Origin: Streptomyces noursei
GTDB taxonomy: Bacteria; Actinomycetota; Actinomycetes; Streptomycetales; Streptomycetaceae
Direction: 5' to 3'
NCBI RefSeq assembly: GCF_001646665.1
Contig: NZ_LWBU01000373.1
Span: forward strand, 334 to 64,333
Length of the DNA stretch: 64,000 bases
In this document: one piece after another, positions 50,411 to 59,927 of the stretch
Position numbering within the stretch: position 1 is the stretch's first letter
Layout of the letters: every line of letters begins with the position of its first letter
Translations under genes and position numbers: made by a program
Notes under the pieces: model-generated
Told to the model about the DNA's origin: nothing
Database searches by the model: none
The model's input: the letters and a program-made list of their open reading frames with translations, nothing else

Positions 50411-51565
50411 GTGACGGACGGAGCAGTAACTGAGGCCGCGCGCGTGCTCGTCGCGGCTGACAAGTTCAAGGGTTCGCTCACGGCCGTACAGGTCGCGGAG
50501 CGGGTGACGGCCGGGCTCCGGCGCGTCGTCCCGGGGCTCGAGGTGGAGACCCTGCCCGTGGCCGACGGCGGTGACGGCACGGTCGCCGCCGCCGTGGCGG
50601 CCGGGTTCGAACGGCGCGAGGTGCGGGTCACCGGCCCCCTCGGCGCGCCGGTGACCGCCGCGTACGCGCTGCGCGACGGCACGGCCGTGGTGGAGATGGC
50701 GGAGGCGTCCGGCCTCCAGCTGCTCCCCGAGGGCGTCTTCGCACCGCTGACGTCCACCACGTACGGCTCCGGCGAGCTGCTGCGCGCCGCGCTGGACGCG
50801 GGGGCGCGCACCATCGTCTTCGGCGTGGGCGGCAGCGCCACCACGGACGGCGGTGCCGGCATGCTGGCCGCGCTCGGCGCCCGGTTCCTGGACAAGGACG
50901 GGGAGCCGGTCGGGCCGGGCGGCGGCGGCCTGCGGGACCTCGCCACCGCCGACCTCTCGGGGATCGACGCCCGCTTCGCGGACGTGGAGCTGGTCCTCGC
51001 CAGCGACGTCGACAACCCGCTGACCGGCCCGAAGGGCGCCCCCGCGGTGTACGGGCCGCAGAAGGGCGCCTCCCCGGAGGACGTCGCGGAGCTGGACGCC
51101 GCGCTCGCCCACTTCGCGTCGGTCCTGGCCGACTCGATCGGCGACCGCGCCGCCGAGCTGGCCGCGTCGCCGGGCGCCGGAGCGGCGGGCGGCATCGGGT
51201 ACGGGGCGCTGGTCGCCCTTGGCGCGGGCTTCCGCCCCGGCATCGAGGTGATGCTCGACGTCCTGGGCTTCGGCCCCGCCCTGTCCCGCGCCACCCTGGT
51301 GATCACCGGCGAGGGCTCCCTCGACGAGCAGACCCTGCACGGCAAGGCCCCCGCCGGTGTCGCAGCGGCGGCCCGGGCGGAGGGCATCGAGGTCGTCGCG
51401 GTCTGCGGGCGCCTCGCCCTGCCGCCCGAGGCGCTGGGGCGGGCCGGCATCCGCCGCGCCTACCCGCTGCTGGAGCTGGAGCCCGACCCGGCCCGGTGCA
51501 TGGCCGAGGCCGGCCAGCTGCTGGAGCGCCAGGCGGCGAACATCGCGCGGGACTTCCTGACCTAG
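50411..51565 (+). CDS. glxK: Glycerate kinase
   Basis: 384-aa GarK/GlxK-type kinase phosphorylating D-glycerate. Motifs: ADKFKGS near residue 14, ADGGDGT, VFGVGGSATTDGGAGM, ASDVDNPL, and GEGSLDEQTLHGKAP. GTG 50411 has a GATAGGG -10-like box about 50 bp upstream and AAGG close to the start. It stands alone after rsr and is not obviously co-transcribed. Confidence 0.94.
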   Translation: MTDGAVTEAARVLVAADKFKGSLTAVQVAERVTAGLRRVVPGLEVETLPVADGGDGTVAAAVAAGFERREVRVTGPLGAPVTAAYALRDGTAVVEMAEASGLQLLPEGVFAPLTSTTYGSGELLRAALDAGARTIVFGVGGSATTDGGAGMLAALGARFLDKDGEPVGPGGGGLRDLATADLSGIDARFADVELVLASDVDNPLTGPKGAPAVYGPQKGASPEDVAELDAALAHFASVLADSIGDRAAELAASPGAGAAGGIGYGALVALGAGFRPGIEVMLDVLGFGPALSRATLVITGEGSLDEQTLHGKAPAGVAAAARAEGIEVVAVCGRLALPPEALGRAGIRRAYPLLELEPDPARCMAEAGQLLERQAANIARDFLT

Positions 51566-51746
51566 GGGCGGGACACGACTCTGGGACCCAGGACGCGACA
51601 CGCGGCGGCCTGGTGCCGGGTGCGTCCCTGGTGTCAGGTGGCGCCCCGGTGTCCGGCACGGAGCTGATGCCCGGTGCCGACCTGATGCCCCGTGCGGCCC
51701 CGGCGCCTGCACCGGGACGGGACCGCACCGGACGTCCGTGGCGCCG

Positions 51747-52031
51747 TCACCCGGTCGCGCCGCCCGCCCCGCCCCGGCCCGCGAAGGAGCCCCGCCCGTC
51801 GCGGGGCGCCGGGAGGTCGTAGAGGTCCCCGTAGCGGGCGTAGGCGTCGGCGACGATGGCCTCCGCCGCCGCGACCTGCTCGTACCCGGCGGACGGGCCG
51901 CGCCCCGGCAGGTACGGGACCGGTCCGGGCGCGGGGTGGCGGCGGCGCCACTGCGACTCGGCGAGCGCGTACAGCCCCGAGGCCACGACCAGGGCCGGGA
52001 CGGACAGGGCGAGCAGCAGGTCGGACGTCAT
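51747..52031 (-). CDS. Small membrane protein, unknown function
   Basis: 94-aa protein with one N-terminal membrane helix (LLLALSVPALVVASGLYAL) and a hydrophilic Gly/Ala-rich tail. No family recognised. ATG 52031. The 51566-51746 gap before it has degenerate repeated words (GATGCCCGGTGC-like) but no other gene. Confidence 0.5.
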   Translation of the reverse strand: MTSDLLLALSVPALVVASGLYALAESQWRRRHPAPGPVPYLPGRGPSAGYEQVAAAEAIVADAYARYGDLYDLPAPRDGRGSFAGRGGAGGATG

Positions 52032-52234
52032 GGGCGGATCCCCCGATCGGTGAGTGGCGGCCGTCGGGCTCCGTATGCCCCGTCAGGAGCGTTCCGTGCC
52101 CGCGCGGCCCCGCCCGGGTGGGCGGGACACCGCACTGGATCAACGGCACCGGGGACCCGGACGACTGCACCCGTTCGGGGGAACCACGTACGTGACCGGT
52201 GGACCGGCACGGCAGCGGGCCCGGCCCGCCCCCG

Positions 52235-53422
52235 TCACCCCGGCGACAGCCGGAAGGCGTCCAGGGCCAGCGTCATCTCCGTCAGGTCCCGCGGCCGGGA
52301 CAGCGAGCGGGAGGTCAGCTGCTCCAGACGGCGCAGCCGGTTGAAGACCGTGTTGCGGTGGCAGTACAGGCGGCTCGCCGCCCGGCCCGCCGAGCCCTCG
52401 CAGTCCAGCCAGACGTCCAGCGTCTCCAGCAGCACCGCCCGGTCCGCCGGGTCCAGGTCCAGCAGCGCCCCCAGCACCTCCGACACCAGCAGCGACGACA
52501 GCTCCGGCTGGCTCACCACCAGCGCGCCCGGCATCCGCCGGTCCAGCCGCACGATCGCGGGCGCGTCCGCCGGACACGTACGCAGCGCCAGCTCCGCCAG
52601 GCGCCGCGCCCGGCCCAGCTCCGTCAGCCCCGTCACCACCGGGCTGATCCCGCCGGGACCCGGGCACCGCCCCTCCATCAGCTCCGCCAGCGCGTCGAGC
52701 CCCGTGCCCTCGTCCAGCGACACCACACCGACCTCGCAGTCGGTGCGCATCCGCCACACGAACCGCAGCCCCTCCGCCTCCAGCCGCCGGTGCGTCAGGT
52801 CCCGCCGGGCCGTGCGCAGCACCACCACCGCGTACCGCCCCCGCTCCGGCAGGTCCAGCCCCGCCGCCGCCCGCGCCGCGACCTCCGCCGACCGGCCCCC
52901 CTCCAGCAGCGCGTCGAGCAGTGCTTGCAACTGCTCGTCGGTGCGGCGCCGCAGCTCCAGCTCCGTCGCCCGGTACGCCTCCGACGCCGTGTCCGCCTGC
53001 GCGTCCACCGCCGACCACACCATGGTCGCCGACTGCATCAGCACCGCCAGACGCCGCGCGTCCGCCGACGCGGCCTCCAGGAGCGCGTCCCACACCTGGT
53101 GGCCCGCGAGCCGGTAGGCGTGCACCATCAGCTCCAGCGGCAGGCCCTGCTCGGCCCTCCGCCGCCCCAGCCACTCCGCGTGGTCCAGGTCGCGGCGCGG
53201 CGACGCCCTCGGCGCCGAGATCGTCTCGATGCCGATCCGCATCGCGTCCCGGGCCTCCTGCCAGTGCTGGTCGTAGCCGATGACCCGGCCGTACGCGGGG
53301 GAGTACGCGTGCAGCTCCCGCACGTGCTCGTCCACCAGCTCCGGAAGCCGCTCCAACAGCGCCGCGCACGCCTGAGCGAGCAGTTTCCAGTCGTCCCCCG
53401 TACGCGGTCGTCGCGCTCCCAT
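52235..53422 (-). CDS. PucR/CdaR-type transcriptional regulator
   Basis: 395-aa regulator: N-terminal sensing region (residues 10-170), a GGDEF-like middle domain (about 190-300) and the C-terminal PucR helix-turn-helix with CEGSAGRAASRLYCHRNTV. Divergent from the branched-chain-type ABC transporter at 53605 with a palindrome between them, so it probably controls that operon and itself. ATG 53422 is preferred over a longer low-complexity frame. Ligand unknown; PucR relatives often sense purines or amino acids. Confidence 0.88.
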   Translation of the reverse strand: MGARRPRTGDDWKLLAQACAALLERLPELVDEHVRELHAYSPAYGRVIGYDQHWQEARDAMRIGIETISAPRASPRRDLDHAEWLGRRRAEQGLPLELMVHAYRLAGHQVWDALLEAASADARRLAVLMQSATMVWSAVDAQADTASEAYRATELELRRRTDEQLQALLDALLEGGRSAEVAARAAAGLDLPERGRYAVVVLRTARRDLTHRRLEAEGLRFVWRMRTDCEVGVVSLDEGTGLDALAELMEGRCPGPGGISPVVTGLTELGRARRLAELALRTCPADAPAIVRLDRRMPGALVVSQPELSSLLVSEVLGALLDLDPADRAVLLETLDVWLDCEGSAGRAASRLYCHRNTVFNRLRRLEQLTSRSLSRPRDLTEMTLALDAFRLSPG

Positions 53423-53475
53423 GGCCGGGAGGATGCCACCGCCCCGGCCCGTCGCGCACGCCCCTGACACGCGGT

Positions 53476-53493
53476 GTTGTGCGCGTGCACAAC
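53476..53493. promoter_or_regulatory. Predicted PucR operator in the divergent promoter
   Basis: GTTGTGC, 4 bp (GCGT), GCACAAC: perfect 7-bp arms, 54 bp from the regulator start and 112 bp from the transporter start. The strongest palindrome in this intergenic region. Confidence 0.6.
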
Positions 53494-53604
53494 CCGCCGC
53501 CACGCCCGCTGGGCAACGGCAGCGATTCCCGCCACGGGCGTGGACGGGCGGCCGGGGCCGGTGCTGGGGTGAGCGCCACCGAACACACGGACGAGGGGAA
53601 ACAC

Positions 53605-54402
53605 ATGAGCGCTGCCGCCCTGCACGTGCGGGGGCTGACAGCCGGGTACGGGCCCGTGACCGCCCTCCGTGACGTCTCGCTGGACGTACCGGAAGGCGCC
53701 TGCGTCGCCGTCCTCGGCGGCAACGGTGCCGGCAAGTCCACCCTGCTGCGCGCGCTGTCGCGCACGCTGGCGTTCCACGGCGGCGCCGCCACCGCCGGCA
53801 CCGTCACCTTCGCCGGCCGACCGCTGCACGGCCTGCCGCCCGACCGGGTCGTCGTGGCCGGGCTGTGCCACGTCCCCGAAGGACGCCAGGTGTTCGCCCG
53901 CATGACGGTCGAGGACAACCTCCGCGCCGGCGCGCTCACCGCCGCCCGCACCGGACGGGCCGCCGCCCTGGCCCGCGTCCACGAACTGTTCCCCGTCCTC
54001 GCCGACCGCGCCCACCAGCGCGCCGGCCTGCTGTCCGGCGGCGAGCAGCAGATGCTCGCCGTCGGCCGCGCCCTGATGGCCTCCCCGCGCCTGCTGCTGC
54101 TCGACGAGCCGTCCCTCGGCCTCGCCCCGCTGATGGCCGCCCGGATCGCCGACACCATCCGCGAGATCAACGCCCAGGGCACCTCCGTGCTGCTCGTCGA
54201 GCAGAACGCCGCCCTCGCGCTGCGCCTCGCCTCCCACGCGTACGTCCTGGAGGTCGGCGAGGTCGCGGCCGAGGGGCCCGCCGGGGAACTGGCCGCCTCC
54301 GACGAGGTGCGCCGCCGCTACCTCGGCGTCGTCGACGAACAGGCGGCCGCCGACCCCGCACCGGCCGCGGTGCCGCACCTGGCCCGCTGGGAGGACGCAT
54401 GA
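53605..54402 (+). CDS. livF: Branched-chain-type ABC transporter ATPase (LivF)
   Basis: 265-aa ABC ATPase of the HAAT family. Walker A GGNGAGKST, signature LLSGGEQQM, Walker B LLLLDEPSLGLAP, typical of LivF. ATG 53605 follows GAGGGGAA. It leads a tightly overlapping five-gene operon (ATPase, ATPase, permease, permease, binding protein), which is regulated by the divergent PucR protein in all likelihood. Confidence 0.93.
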   Translation: MSAAALHVRGLTAGYGPVTALRDVSLDVPEGACVAVLGGNGAGKSTLLRALSRTLAFHGGAATAGTVTFAGRPLHGLPPDRVVVAGLCHVPEGRQVFARMTVEDNLRAGALTAARTGRAAALARVHELFPVLADRAHQRAGLLSGGEQQMLAVGRALMASPRLLLLDEPSLGLAPLMAARIADTIREINAQGTSVLLVEQNAALALRLASHAYVLEVGEVAAEGPAGELAASDEVRRRYLGVVDEQAAADPAPAAVPHLARWEDA

Positions 54403-55169
54403 CCACCCTCGAGGTCCGCGACCTCACCGTGCGCTTCGCCGGACTCACCGCCCTCGACGGGGTCGGCTTCACGGTCGAGCCGGGCACCGTGCACGCCGTC
54501 ATCGGCCCCAACGGCGCCGGCAAGTCCACCACCTTCAACGTGCTGTCCGGCGTCTACCGCGCCACCTCCGGCAGCGTCCGGTTCGACGGCCACGAGCTGA
54601 CCGGACTGCCGCCGCACCGCATCGCCGCCCTCGGCGTCGCACGGATCTTCCAGAACCTCGCCCTGCCGCCGTACGCCACCGTCGCCGAGGCGCTGATGCT
54701 GGGCCGCCACCGCCTCACCCGGGCCGGCTTCCTGGCCACCGGACTGCGCCTGCCGTCCGCCGCCCGCGAGGAGGCCCGCCACCGCGCCCGCGTCAAGGAG
54801 ATCGCCGACTTCGTGGGCCTCGCCGACAAGCTGGACCACCCGGCGGCCTCCCTGCCCTACGGGCAGCAGAAGCTCGCCGAACTGGCCCGCGCCCTGTGCA
54901 TGGAGCCCAAGCTGCTGCTGCTCGACGAACCGGTCGCCGGCATGACCGGCGACGAACGCCGCCGCACGGCGGCCGTCATCGCGGGCGTCCGCGACAGCCT
55001 CGGCATCTCCATCGTCCTCGTCGAACACGACATGGGCGTGGTGATGCGGCTCGCCGACTCCGTGACCGTCCTCGACTTCGGCCGCCGGATCGCCGACGGC
55101 GCCCCCGCCGACGTACAGAACGACCCGGCCGTCGTCCGCGCCTACCTCGGACAGGAGACCGCCGAGTGA
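54399..55169 (+). CDS. livG: Branched-chain-type ABC transporter ATPase (LivG)
   Basis: 256-aa second ATPase. Walker A GPNGAGKSTTFN, LivG-type LPYGQQKLAELARAL in place of the usual LSGGQ, Walker B LLLLDEPVAGM, and LVEHDMGVVM switch. Start overlaps the livF stop by ATGA. It pairs with LivF to drive transport of a hydrophobic amino acid, amide or urea-like solute. Confidence 0.93.
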   Translation: MTTLEVRDLTVRFAGLTALDGVGFTVEPGTVHAVIGPNGAGKSTTFNVLSGVYRATSGSVRFDGHELTGLPPHRIAALGVARIFQNLALPPYATVAEALMLGRHRLTRAGFLATGLRLPSAAREEARHRARVKEIADFVGLADKLDHPAASLPYGQQKLAELARALCMEPKLLLLDEPVAGMTGDERRRTAAVIAGVRDSLGISIVLVEHDMGVVMRLADSVTVLDFGRRIADGAPADVQNDPAVVRAYLGQETAE

Positions 55170-56056
55170 CCACCTTCGCCGAACTCCTCCTGGGCGGAGT
55201 GGCCCTCGGGTCCGTCTACGCCCTCATCGCCCTCGGATTCGTGGTCATCTTCCGCGCCACCGAGGTCGTCAACTTCGCCCACGCCTCCCTCCTCCTCGCG
55301 GGCGGGTACGTCACCGCGGTCCTCCACGACGACATCGGCTTCTGGCCGGCGCTCGCCGCCGGCATCGCGGGGGCCGCCCTCGTCGGCGCGGCCGTCGAGT
55401 TCCTGGTGATGCGCCGCTACCGGGGCCGGGACCACAGCGTGCTCGCCATCGTGACGATCGGCGTGGACATCCTGCTGACCACCGAACTCGCCCGCCGGAT
55501 CGGCACCGACGTGCTCTCGCCGGGCGACCCGTGGGGCGACGCGGTCGTCACGATCGGCTCCGTCACCATCGCGCAGACGCGCATCGCCGCGTTCCTCGCC
55601 GCCGCCCTGCTGATCACCGCGTTCCTGCTGGCCTTCCGGTTCACCTCCTGGGGCGTCGCCATGCGCGCCGCCGCCGAGAGCCCGTCCACCGCGGCCCTCA
55701 TGGGCGTCCGGCTCGGCCGGGTCTCGCTCGGCGCCTGGGCCGTCGCGGGCGGTCTCGCCGCCGTCGCGGCCCTGTTCCTGACGGTCTTCCCGACCCCCGG
55801 GCTGGAACGCTCCACCTCCCTGGCCGCCCTCAAGGCCTTCCCCGCCGCCATCCTCGGCGGGCTGGACTCCACCACCGGCGCGCTCGTCGGCGGACTGCTC
55901 GTCGGCGTCACCGAGTCCCTCGCCACCGGCTACCAGGGCGACCTCACCTTCCTCGGCCGCGGCATCGGCGACCTGGCGCCCTACCTCGTCATGGTCGTGG
56001 TCCTGCTGATCCGCCCCGCCGGGCTCTTCGGCACGAAGGAGCTCGCCCGTGTCTGA
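55166..56056 (+). CDS. livH: Branched-chain-type ABC transporter permease (LivH)
   Basis: 296-aa membrane protein with about 8 helices. Family patterns: LGSVYALIALGFVVIFRATEVVNFAH at the N-terminus and AILGGLDSTTGALVGGLL in the cytosolic loop contacting the ATPase. GTG 55166 overlaps the livG stop. Its stop overlaps livM by 8 bp. Confidence 0.93.
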   Translation: MTTFAELLLGGVALGSVYALIALGFVVIFRATEVVNFAHASLLLAGGYVTAVLHDDIGFWPALAAGIAGAALVGAAVEFLVMRRYRGRDHSVLAIVTIGVDILLTTELARRIGTDVLSPGDPWGDAVVTIGSVTIAQTRIAAFLAAALLITAFLLAFRFTSWGVAMRAAAESPSTAALMGVRLGRVSLGAWAVAGGLAAVAALFLTVFPTPGLERSTSLAALKAFPAAILGGLDSTTGALVGGLLVGVTESLATGYQGDLTFLGRGIGDLAPYLVMVVVLLIRPAGLFGTKELARV

Positions 56057-57119
56057 CACGCTCACCCGCCCCCGCACGTACCTGTGGGCCCTGGGCGCCG
56101 TCCTCCTCCTCGCCCTGCCCTTCTACCTCGAACGCTTCTGGCTCCAGGCCGGGCTGTTCGCGATGGCCGCCGCCATCGGCGCGATCGGCATCAACCTGCT
56201 CACCGGCTCCACCGGCCAGCTCTCCATGGGCCACGCCTTCTTCCTCGCCGTCGGCGCGTACGGCTACTGCGCGTTCGCCGGCGACGGGAGCGACGGACTG
56301 AGCGGCCTCGGCCTGCCCGGCTGGCTCGCCGCCGTGGGCGCGGTCGCCCTGGCGGGCGCCGCGGGCGGCCTGTTCAGCCCGATCGCGGGCCGGCTGCGCG
56401 GGGCGTACCTGGGCATCGCGACCCTGGCGCTGATCTTCATCGGCCAGCACGTGCTGTTCAACGCCCACGACCTGACCGGCGGCTTCAACGGCCGGGCCGT
56501 CCCGCCGCTGAGCCTGCTCGGCGTCACCTTCGACGAGAGCGAACTGCTGGTCGCGCAGGTGCCGTTCGGCGCCGCCGAGAAGCTCTGGTACCTGGGCCTC
56601 GCCCTGCTCCTGGGCTCCGCCCTGTTCGCCCGCGGAGTGCTGCGCGGCCGGCCGGGGCGGGCGCTGAACGCCATCCGCGACCACCGCATCGCGGCAGGCG
56701 TCCTGGGCATCCCGGTGGCCCGCTACCGCGCCGCCGCGTTCGTCCTGTCGTCGATGTACGCGGGGCTCGCCGGCGTCCTGCTGGCCCTCGTGTTCCAACG
56801 GACCGTGCCGGAGTACTTCGGCATGCTGCTCTCCCTCGAGTACCTCGCCATGATCGTCATCGGCGGTCTGGGCTCGGTGGCGGGCGCGGTGGTCGGAGGC
56901 GTCTTCGTCTCCCTGCTGCCGCAGGTCCTCAACCGGTACAGCGACGCGCTGCCCCTGGTGTCCGCCCCCGGAACGGGCGGGATCGCACCCGGCGAGGCGT
57001 CGCGCTACCTGTACGGCGCCGCCGTCGTGGCCGTCGTGCTCTTCCTGCCCGGCGGCCTGGTCCGGCTGGCCGCCCGGCGTCCCGCACCACCCTCAGGTAC
57101 CACAGCGGAGGAACGATGA
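56049..57119 (+). CDS. livM: Branched-chain-type ABC transporter permease (LivM)
   Basis: 356-aa membrane protein. NLLTGSTGQLSMGHAFF is the LivM hallmark; YLAMIVIGGLGSVAGAVVGG is the coupling-loop region. GTG 56049 is inside the livH 3' end. An in-frame stretch before the last helix (SAPGTGGIAPGEASRY) is an unusually long extracytoplasmic loop. Confidence 0.93.
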   Translation: MSDTLTRPRTYLWALGAVLLLALPFYLERFWLQAGLFAMAAAIGAIGINLLTGSTGQLSMGHAFFLAVGAYGYCAFAGDGSDGLSGLGLPGWLAAVGAVALAGAAGGLFSPIAGRLRGAYLGIATLALIFIGQHVLFNAHDLTGGFNGRAVPPLSLLGVTFDESELLVAQVPFGAAEKLWYLGLALLLGSALFARGVLRGRPGRALNAIRDHRIAAGVLGIPVARYRAAAFVLSSMYAGLAGVLLALVFQRTVPEYFGMLLSLEYLAMIVIGGLGSVAGAVVGGVFVSLLPQVLNRYSDALPLVSAPGTGGIAPGEASRYLYGAAVVAVVLFLPGGLVRLAARRPAPPSGTTAEER

Positions 57120-58387
57120 CCATGCGCAGACACCGGCGCCTCGCCGCCACCCTCACCGCGCTCGTCGCACTGACGGCGGCCGCCGGCTGCAGCTCCAAGG
57201 CGAAGTCGGGCGACGACGCCGGCGGCCAGGGCGCGGACGGGGTGAAGACCGGCAGGGGCGTCGACGCCAAGACGATCCAGCTCGGCGTCCTCACCGACAT
57301 GACCGGCGTGTACGCCACCCTCGGCAAGAGCGTCACCCAGGCCCAGCAGCTGTACGTCAAGCAGCTGAACGCCGCCGGCGGCGTCTGCGGCCGCACGGTG
57401 GAGCTGACGGTCCGCGACCACGGCTACGACCCGCAGAAGGCCCTGGCCGGCTACACCGAGCTGGAGCCGAAGGTGCTGGGCTTCCCGCAGTTCATCGGCT
57501 CGCCGTTCGTGGCGGCGGTCAAGCAGCGCATCGACGGCCAGGACAAGGGCCTCGTCCTGCCGCAGGCATGGTCGGCGTCCCTGCTGGGCAGCGGGCACAT
57601 CCGGGTGATCGGCTCCACCTACGACATCGAGACGATCAACGCGGTGGACTTCCTGCTGAAGGAGAAGGGACTGAGGAAGGGCGACAAGCTCGGCCACGTC
57701 TACTTCGAGGGCGACTACGGCGAGAACGCCCTCAAGGGCTCGAAGCACGCGGCGGAGAAGGCCGGTCTGTCGGTGGTGGAGCAGAAGATCAAGCCGACCG
57801 ACAACGACATGTCGGCGCAGGTCGCGGCCCTCAAGCAGGCGGGGGTCAAGGCGATCGTGCTGAGCGCCGGTCCGCGCCAGGCGGCCTCGCTCGTCGGCGT
57901 GGCGGCCGCGGTGAAGCTCACCGTCCCGGTCATCGGCAACAACTCGGCCTTCGCCCCGCAGCTGCTGGCCACCCAGGCCGGTCCGGCGCTGGAGAAGATG
58001 TACTACGTGGCCTCGCCCAGCCTGCCCATCGGCGCCGACACCCCGGTCGCCAAGAAGCTGGTCGCCGACTACAAGGCGGCCTACCCCAAGGACGCCCTCG
58101 ACAACGGCGTCGTCGCCGGCTGGTCGGCCGCCCAGGTCTTCGGCGAGGCGCTGAAGAAGGCGTGCGCGGACAAGGACCTGACGCGCGAGGGCGTCGGGAA
58201 GGCGCTGCTGACGCTGAACGCCCACGACGCGGGCTTCGGCATGACGCACGACTTCTCCGACCCGAAGGCGCCGTCGTCGCGGCAGAGCGCCGTCATCCAG
58301 CCCGACAAGTCCGTCCCCGGCGGTGCGCGCGTGGTGCGCGAGCCCCAGGTCTCGGACGCCGCCAAGGCCTTCACACCCGGCGCCTGA
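57116..58387 (+). CDS. Branched-chain-type ABC substrate-binding lipoprotein
   Basis: 423-aa periplasmic binding protein type I (Peripla_BP_6). Lipoprotein signal with lipobox TAAAGC at about residues 20-25, then IQLGVLTDMTGVYATLGKS, the typical start of Leu/Ile/Val or amide binders. ATG 57116 overlaps the livM stop; ATG 57122 is also possible. The ligand is not evident from the sequence; PucR control hints at a nitrogen compound, which is inference. Confidence 0.92.
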   Translation: MTMRRHRRLAATLTALVALTAAAGCSSKAKSGDDAGGQGADGVKTGRGVDAKTIQLGVLTDMTGVYATLGKSVTQAQQLYVKQLNAAGGVCGRTVELTVRDHGYDPQKALAGYTELEPKVLGFPQFIGSPFVAAVKQRIDGQDKGLVLPQAWSASLLGSGHIRVIGSTYDIETINAVDFLLKEKGLRKGDKLGHVYFEGDYGENALKGSKHAAEKAGLSVVEQKIKPTDNDMSAQVAALKQAGVKAIVLSAGPRQAASLVGVAAAVKLTVPVIGNNSAFAPQLLATQAGPALEKMYYVASPSLPIGADTPVAKKLVADYKAAYPKDALDNGVVAGWSAAQVFGEALKKACADKDLTREGVGKALLTLNAHDAGFGMTHDFSDPKAPSSRQSAVIQPDKSVPGGARVVREPQVSDAAKAFTPGA

Positions 58388-58441
58388 CCGGAAGGACGGC
58401 CTCGTCACCGGGGCGAAACGCCGCCGTGTGAAGCTCTGGTC

Positions 58442-58993
58442 ATGAGCGACGACCTCCGCACCGACCACCGGATCGAGCCCCTCACCGCCCAGCAGGTCCA
58501 TGACCGGGCGGCTGAGGGGCTCGCCCTGCTGCTGCGGGACGCCGTGGACGGCGGCGCCTCCGTCGGCTTCCTCGCCCCGCTGGAGCACGCCGAGGCGGCC
58601 GCCTGGTGGCGTGAGGCGGCCGAGCAGACGGCCCGCGGGGTACGGAGCGTCTGGGCGGCGTACGGACCGGGAGACGCCGTCGTGGGCGTGATCACCCTGG
58701 TGCGCGCCACCCTGCCGAACCAGCCCCACCGCGGCGACGTCTCCAAGCTCCTGGTCCACCGGGACGCCCGCGGCCGGGGCCTGGGCTCCCGGCTGCTGGC
58801 GGCGGCCGAGGAAGCGGCGGCCGCCGAGGGGCTCACCCTGCTGGTCCTGGACACCGAGACCGGCAGCGCGGCCGAGGGCCTGTACCGCAGGGCCGGCTGG
58901 ACCCGGGCGGGGACGATCCCGCACTACGCCCTGACCCCCACGGGCGTCCCGCACCCCACGACGTACTACTACAAGCTGCTGGCCGCCCCGTGA
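58442..58993 (+). CDS. GNAT-family N-acetyltransferase
   Basis: 183-aa single GNAT domain. Acetyl-CoA loop VHRDARGRGLGSRLLAAAEE, with GSAAEGLYRRAGWTRAG at the C-terminal end of the fold. ATG 58442. Stands 54 bp after the ABC operon and just before a strong terminator. Substrate unknown. Confidence 0.9.
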   Translation: MSDDLRTDHRIEPLTAQQVHDRAAEGLALLLRDAVDGGASVGFLAPLEHAEAAAWWREAAEQTARGVRSVWAAYGPGDAVVGVITLVRATLPNQPHRGDVSKLLVHRDARGRGLGSRLLAAAEEAAAAEGLTLLVLDTETGSAAEGLYRRAGWTRAGTIPHYALTPTGVPHPTTYYYKLLAAP

Positions 58994-59004
58994 GGGCACG
59001 CGGA

Positions 59005-59038
59005 AGGGCCCGGGTGCCGTGATGCGCACCCGGGCCCT
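59005..59038. terminator. Strong bidirectional terminator
   Basis: AGGGCCCGGGTGC (59005-59017) pairs perfectly with GCACCCGGGCCCT (59026-59038) over an 8-nt loop, between convergent genes. Confidence 0.8.
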
Positions 59039-59066
59039 CCCGGTCGTCCATGCCTTCTCCGTACGG

Positions 59067-59927
59067 CTACGGCAGCTGCGCCGCCCGCGCCTCCCGGCTC
59101 TCGCGCCGGTTGTCGCGGAAGGTGTTCACCCGCCGGGCCGTCGCGAAGAGGGGGATCACGGCGCCCAGCACGACCTGCAGCGCGCAGCCGGTCTGGAGCA
59201 GCAGCTGACCGCCCGGCGCGTCGAACGCCCACGCCGCGAGCAGGCCCATGGCCCCGACGATCCAGCTGAGCATCGCGATCGCGAGGACGCCCCGCGGCTT
59301 GGGGTACTCGACGCGGCTCACCATCAGCCACGCCGTGCCGATGATCGCCAGCAGCGTCGGGATGAACGGCAGGCCCAGCAGGACGATCGAGACGACCGTC
59401 AGCGCGCCGAAGGGGCTCGGCATGCCCTGGAACATGCCGTCCTTCATGGTCACGCAGCTGAATCTGGCGAGCCGCAGCACCACCGCCAGCAGCACCACGA
59501 TCGCGGCGACCGCCGAGACCCGCTGGTGCGCGTCGTCGGCGACCATCCCGTACACGAGCACGAAGTAGGCCGGCGCCAAGCCGAAGCTGATCAGGTCCGA
59601 GAGATTGTCCAGCTCGGCGCCCATGGGCGAGCTGCGCAGCTTGCGCGCGACGAGCCCGTCGAAGAGGTCGAACACGGCCGCGCAGAGCATGAGGATCACG
59701 GCGGTCGCGGCGGAGTGCCGTGCCATGCCGACCTCGTCGCTGCCCGTGAGGTGCGGGATCAGGATGCCGGTGGTGGTGAAGTACACCGCCATGAAGCCGC
59801 ACGTGGCGTTACCCAGCGTGAGCGTGTCCGCTATCGAGAGACGCAGCGACAGCGGCATCTCCTCGGCTTCCTCGGCGTCCGCCTCGGCGTCGGCGACCCA
59901 GTCGGCCCGTGTGTCGGGATCAATCAC
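59067..59927 (-). CDS. pssA: CDP-diacylglycerol-serine O-phosphatidyltransferase
   Basis: 286-aa membrane enzyme making phosphatidylserine from CDP-diacylglycerol and serine. The CDP-alcohol phosphotransferase motif DLFDGLVARKLRSSPMGAE, continuing with LDNLSD, is complete, and several membrane helices follow. GTG 59927 lies inside the psd 3' end; a TTG at 59933 is in frame. Together with psd it supplies phosphatidylethanolamine. Confidence 0.93.
   Translation of the reverse strand: MIDPDTRADWVADAEADAEEAEEMPLSLRLSIADTLTLGNATCGFMAVYFTTTGILIPHLTGSDEVGMARHSAATAVILMLCAAVFDLFDGLVARKLRSSPMGAELDNLSDLISFGLAPAYFVLVYGMVADDAHQRVSAVAAIVVLLAVVLRLARFSCVTMKDGMFQGMPSPFGALTVVSIVLLGLPFIPTLLAIIGTAWLMVSRVEYPKPRGVLAIAMLSWIVGAMGLLAAWAFDAPGGQLLLQTGCALQVVLGAVIPLFATARRVNTFRDNRRESREARAAQLP

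Noticed and set aside
51566..51746. Coding repeat region after glycerate kinase
   Set aside because: Degenerate words give Gly/Ala/Pro-rich frames with no start or ribosome site; treated as non-coding.
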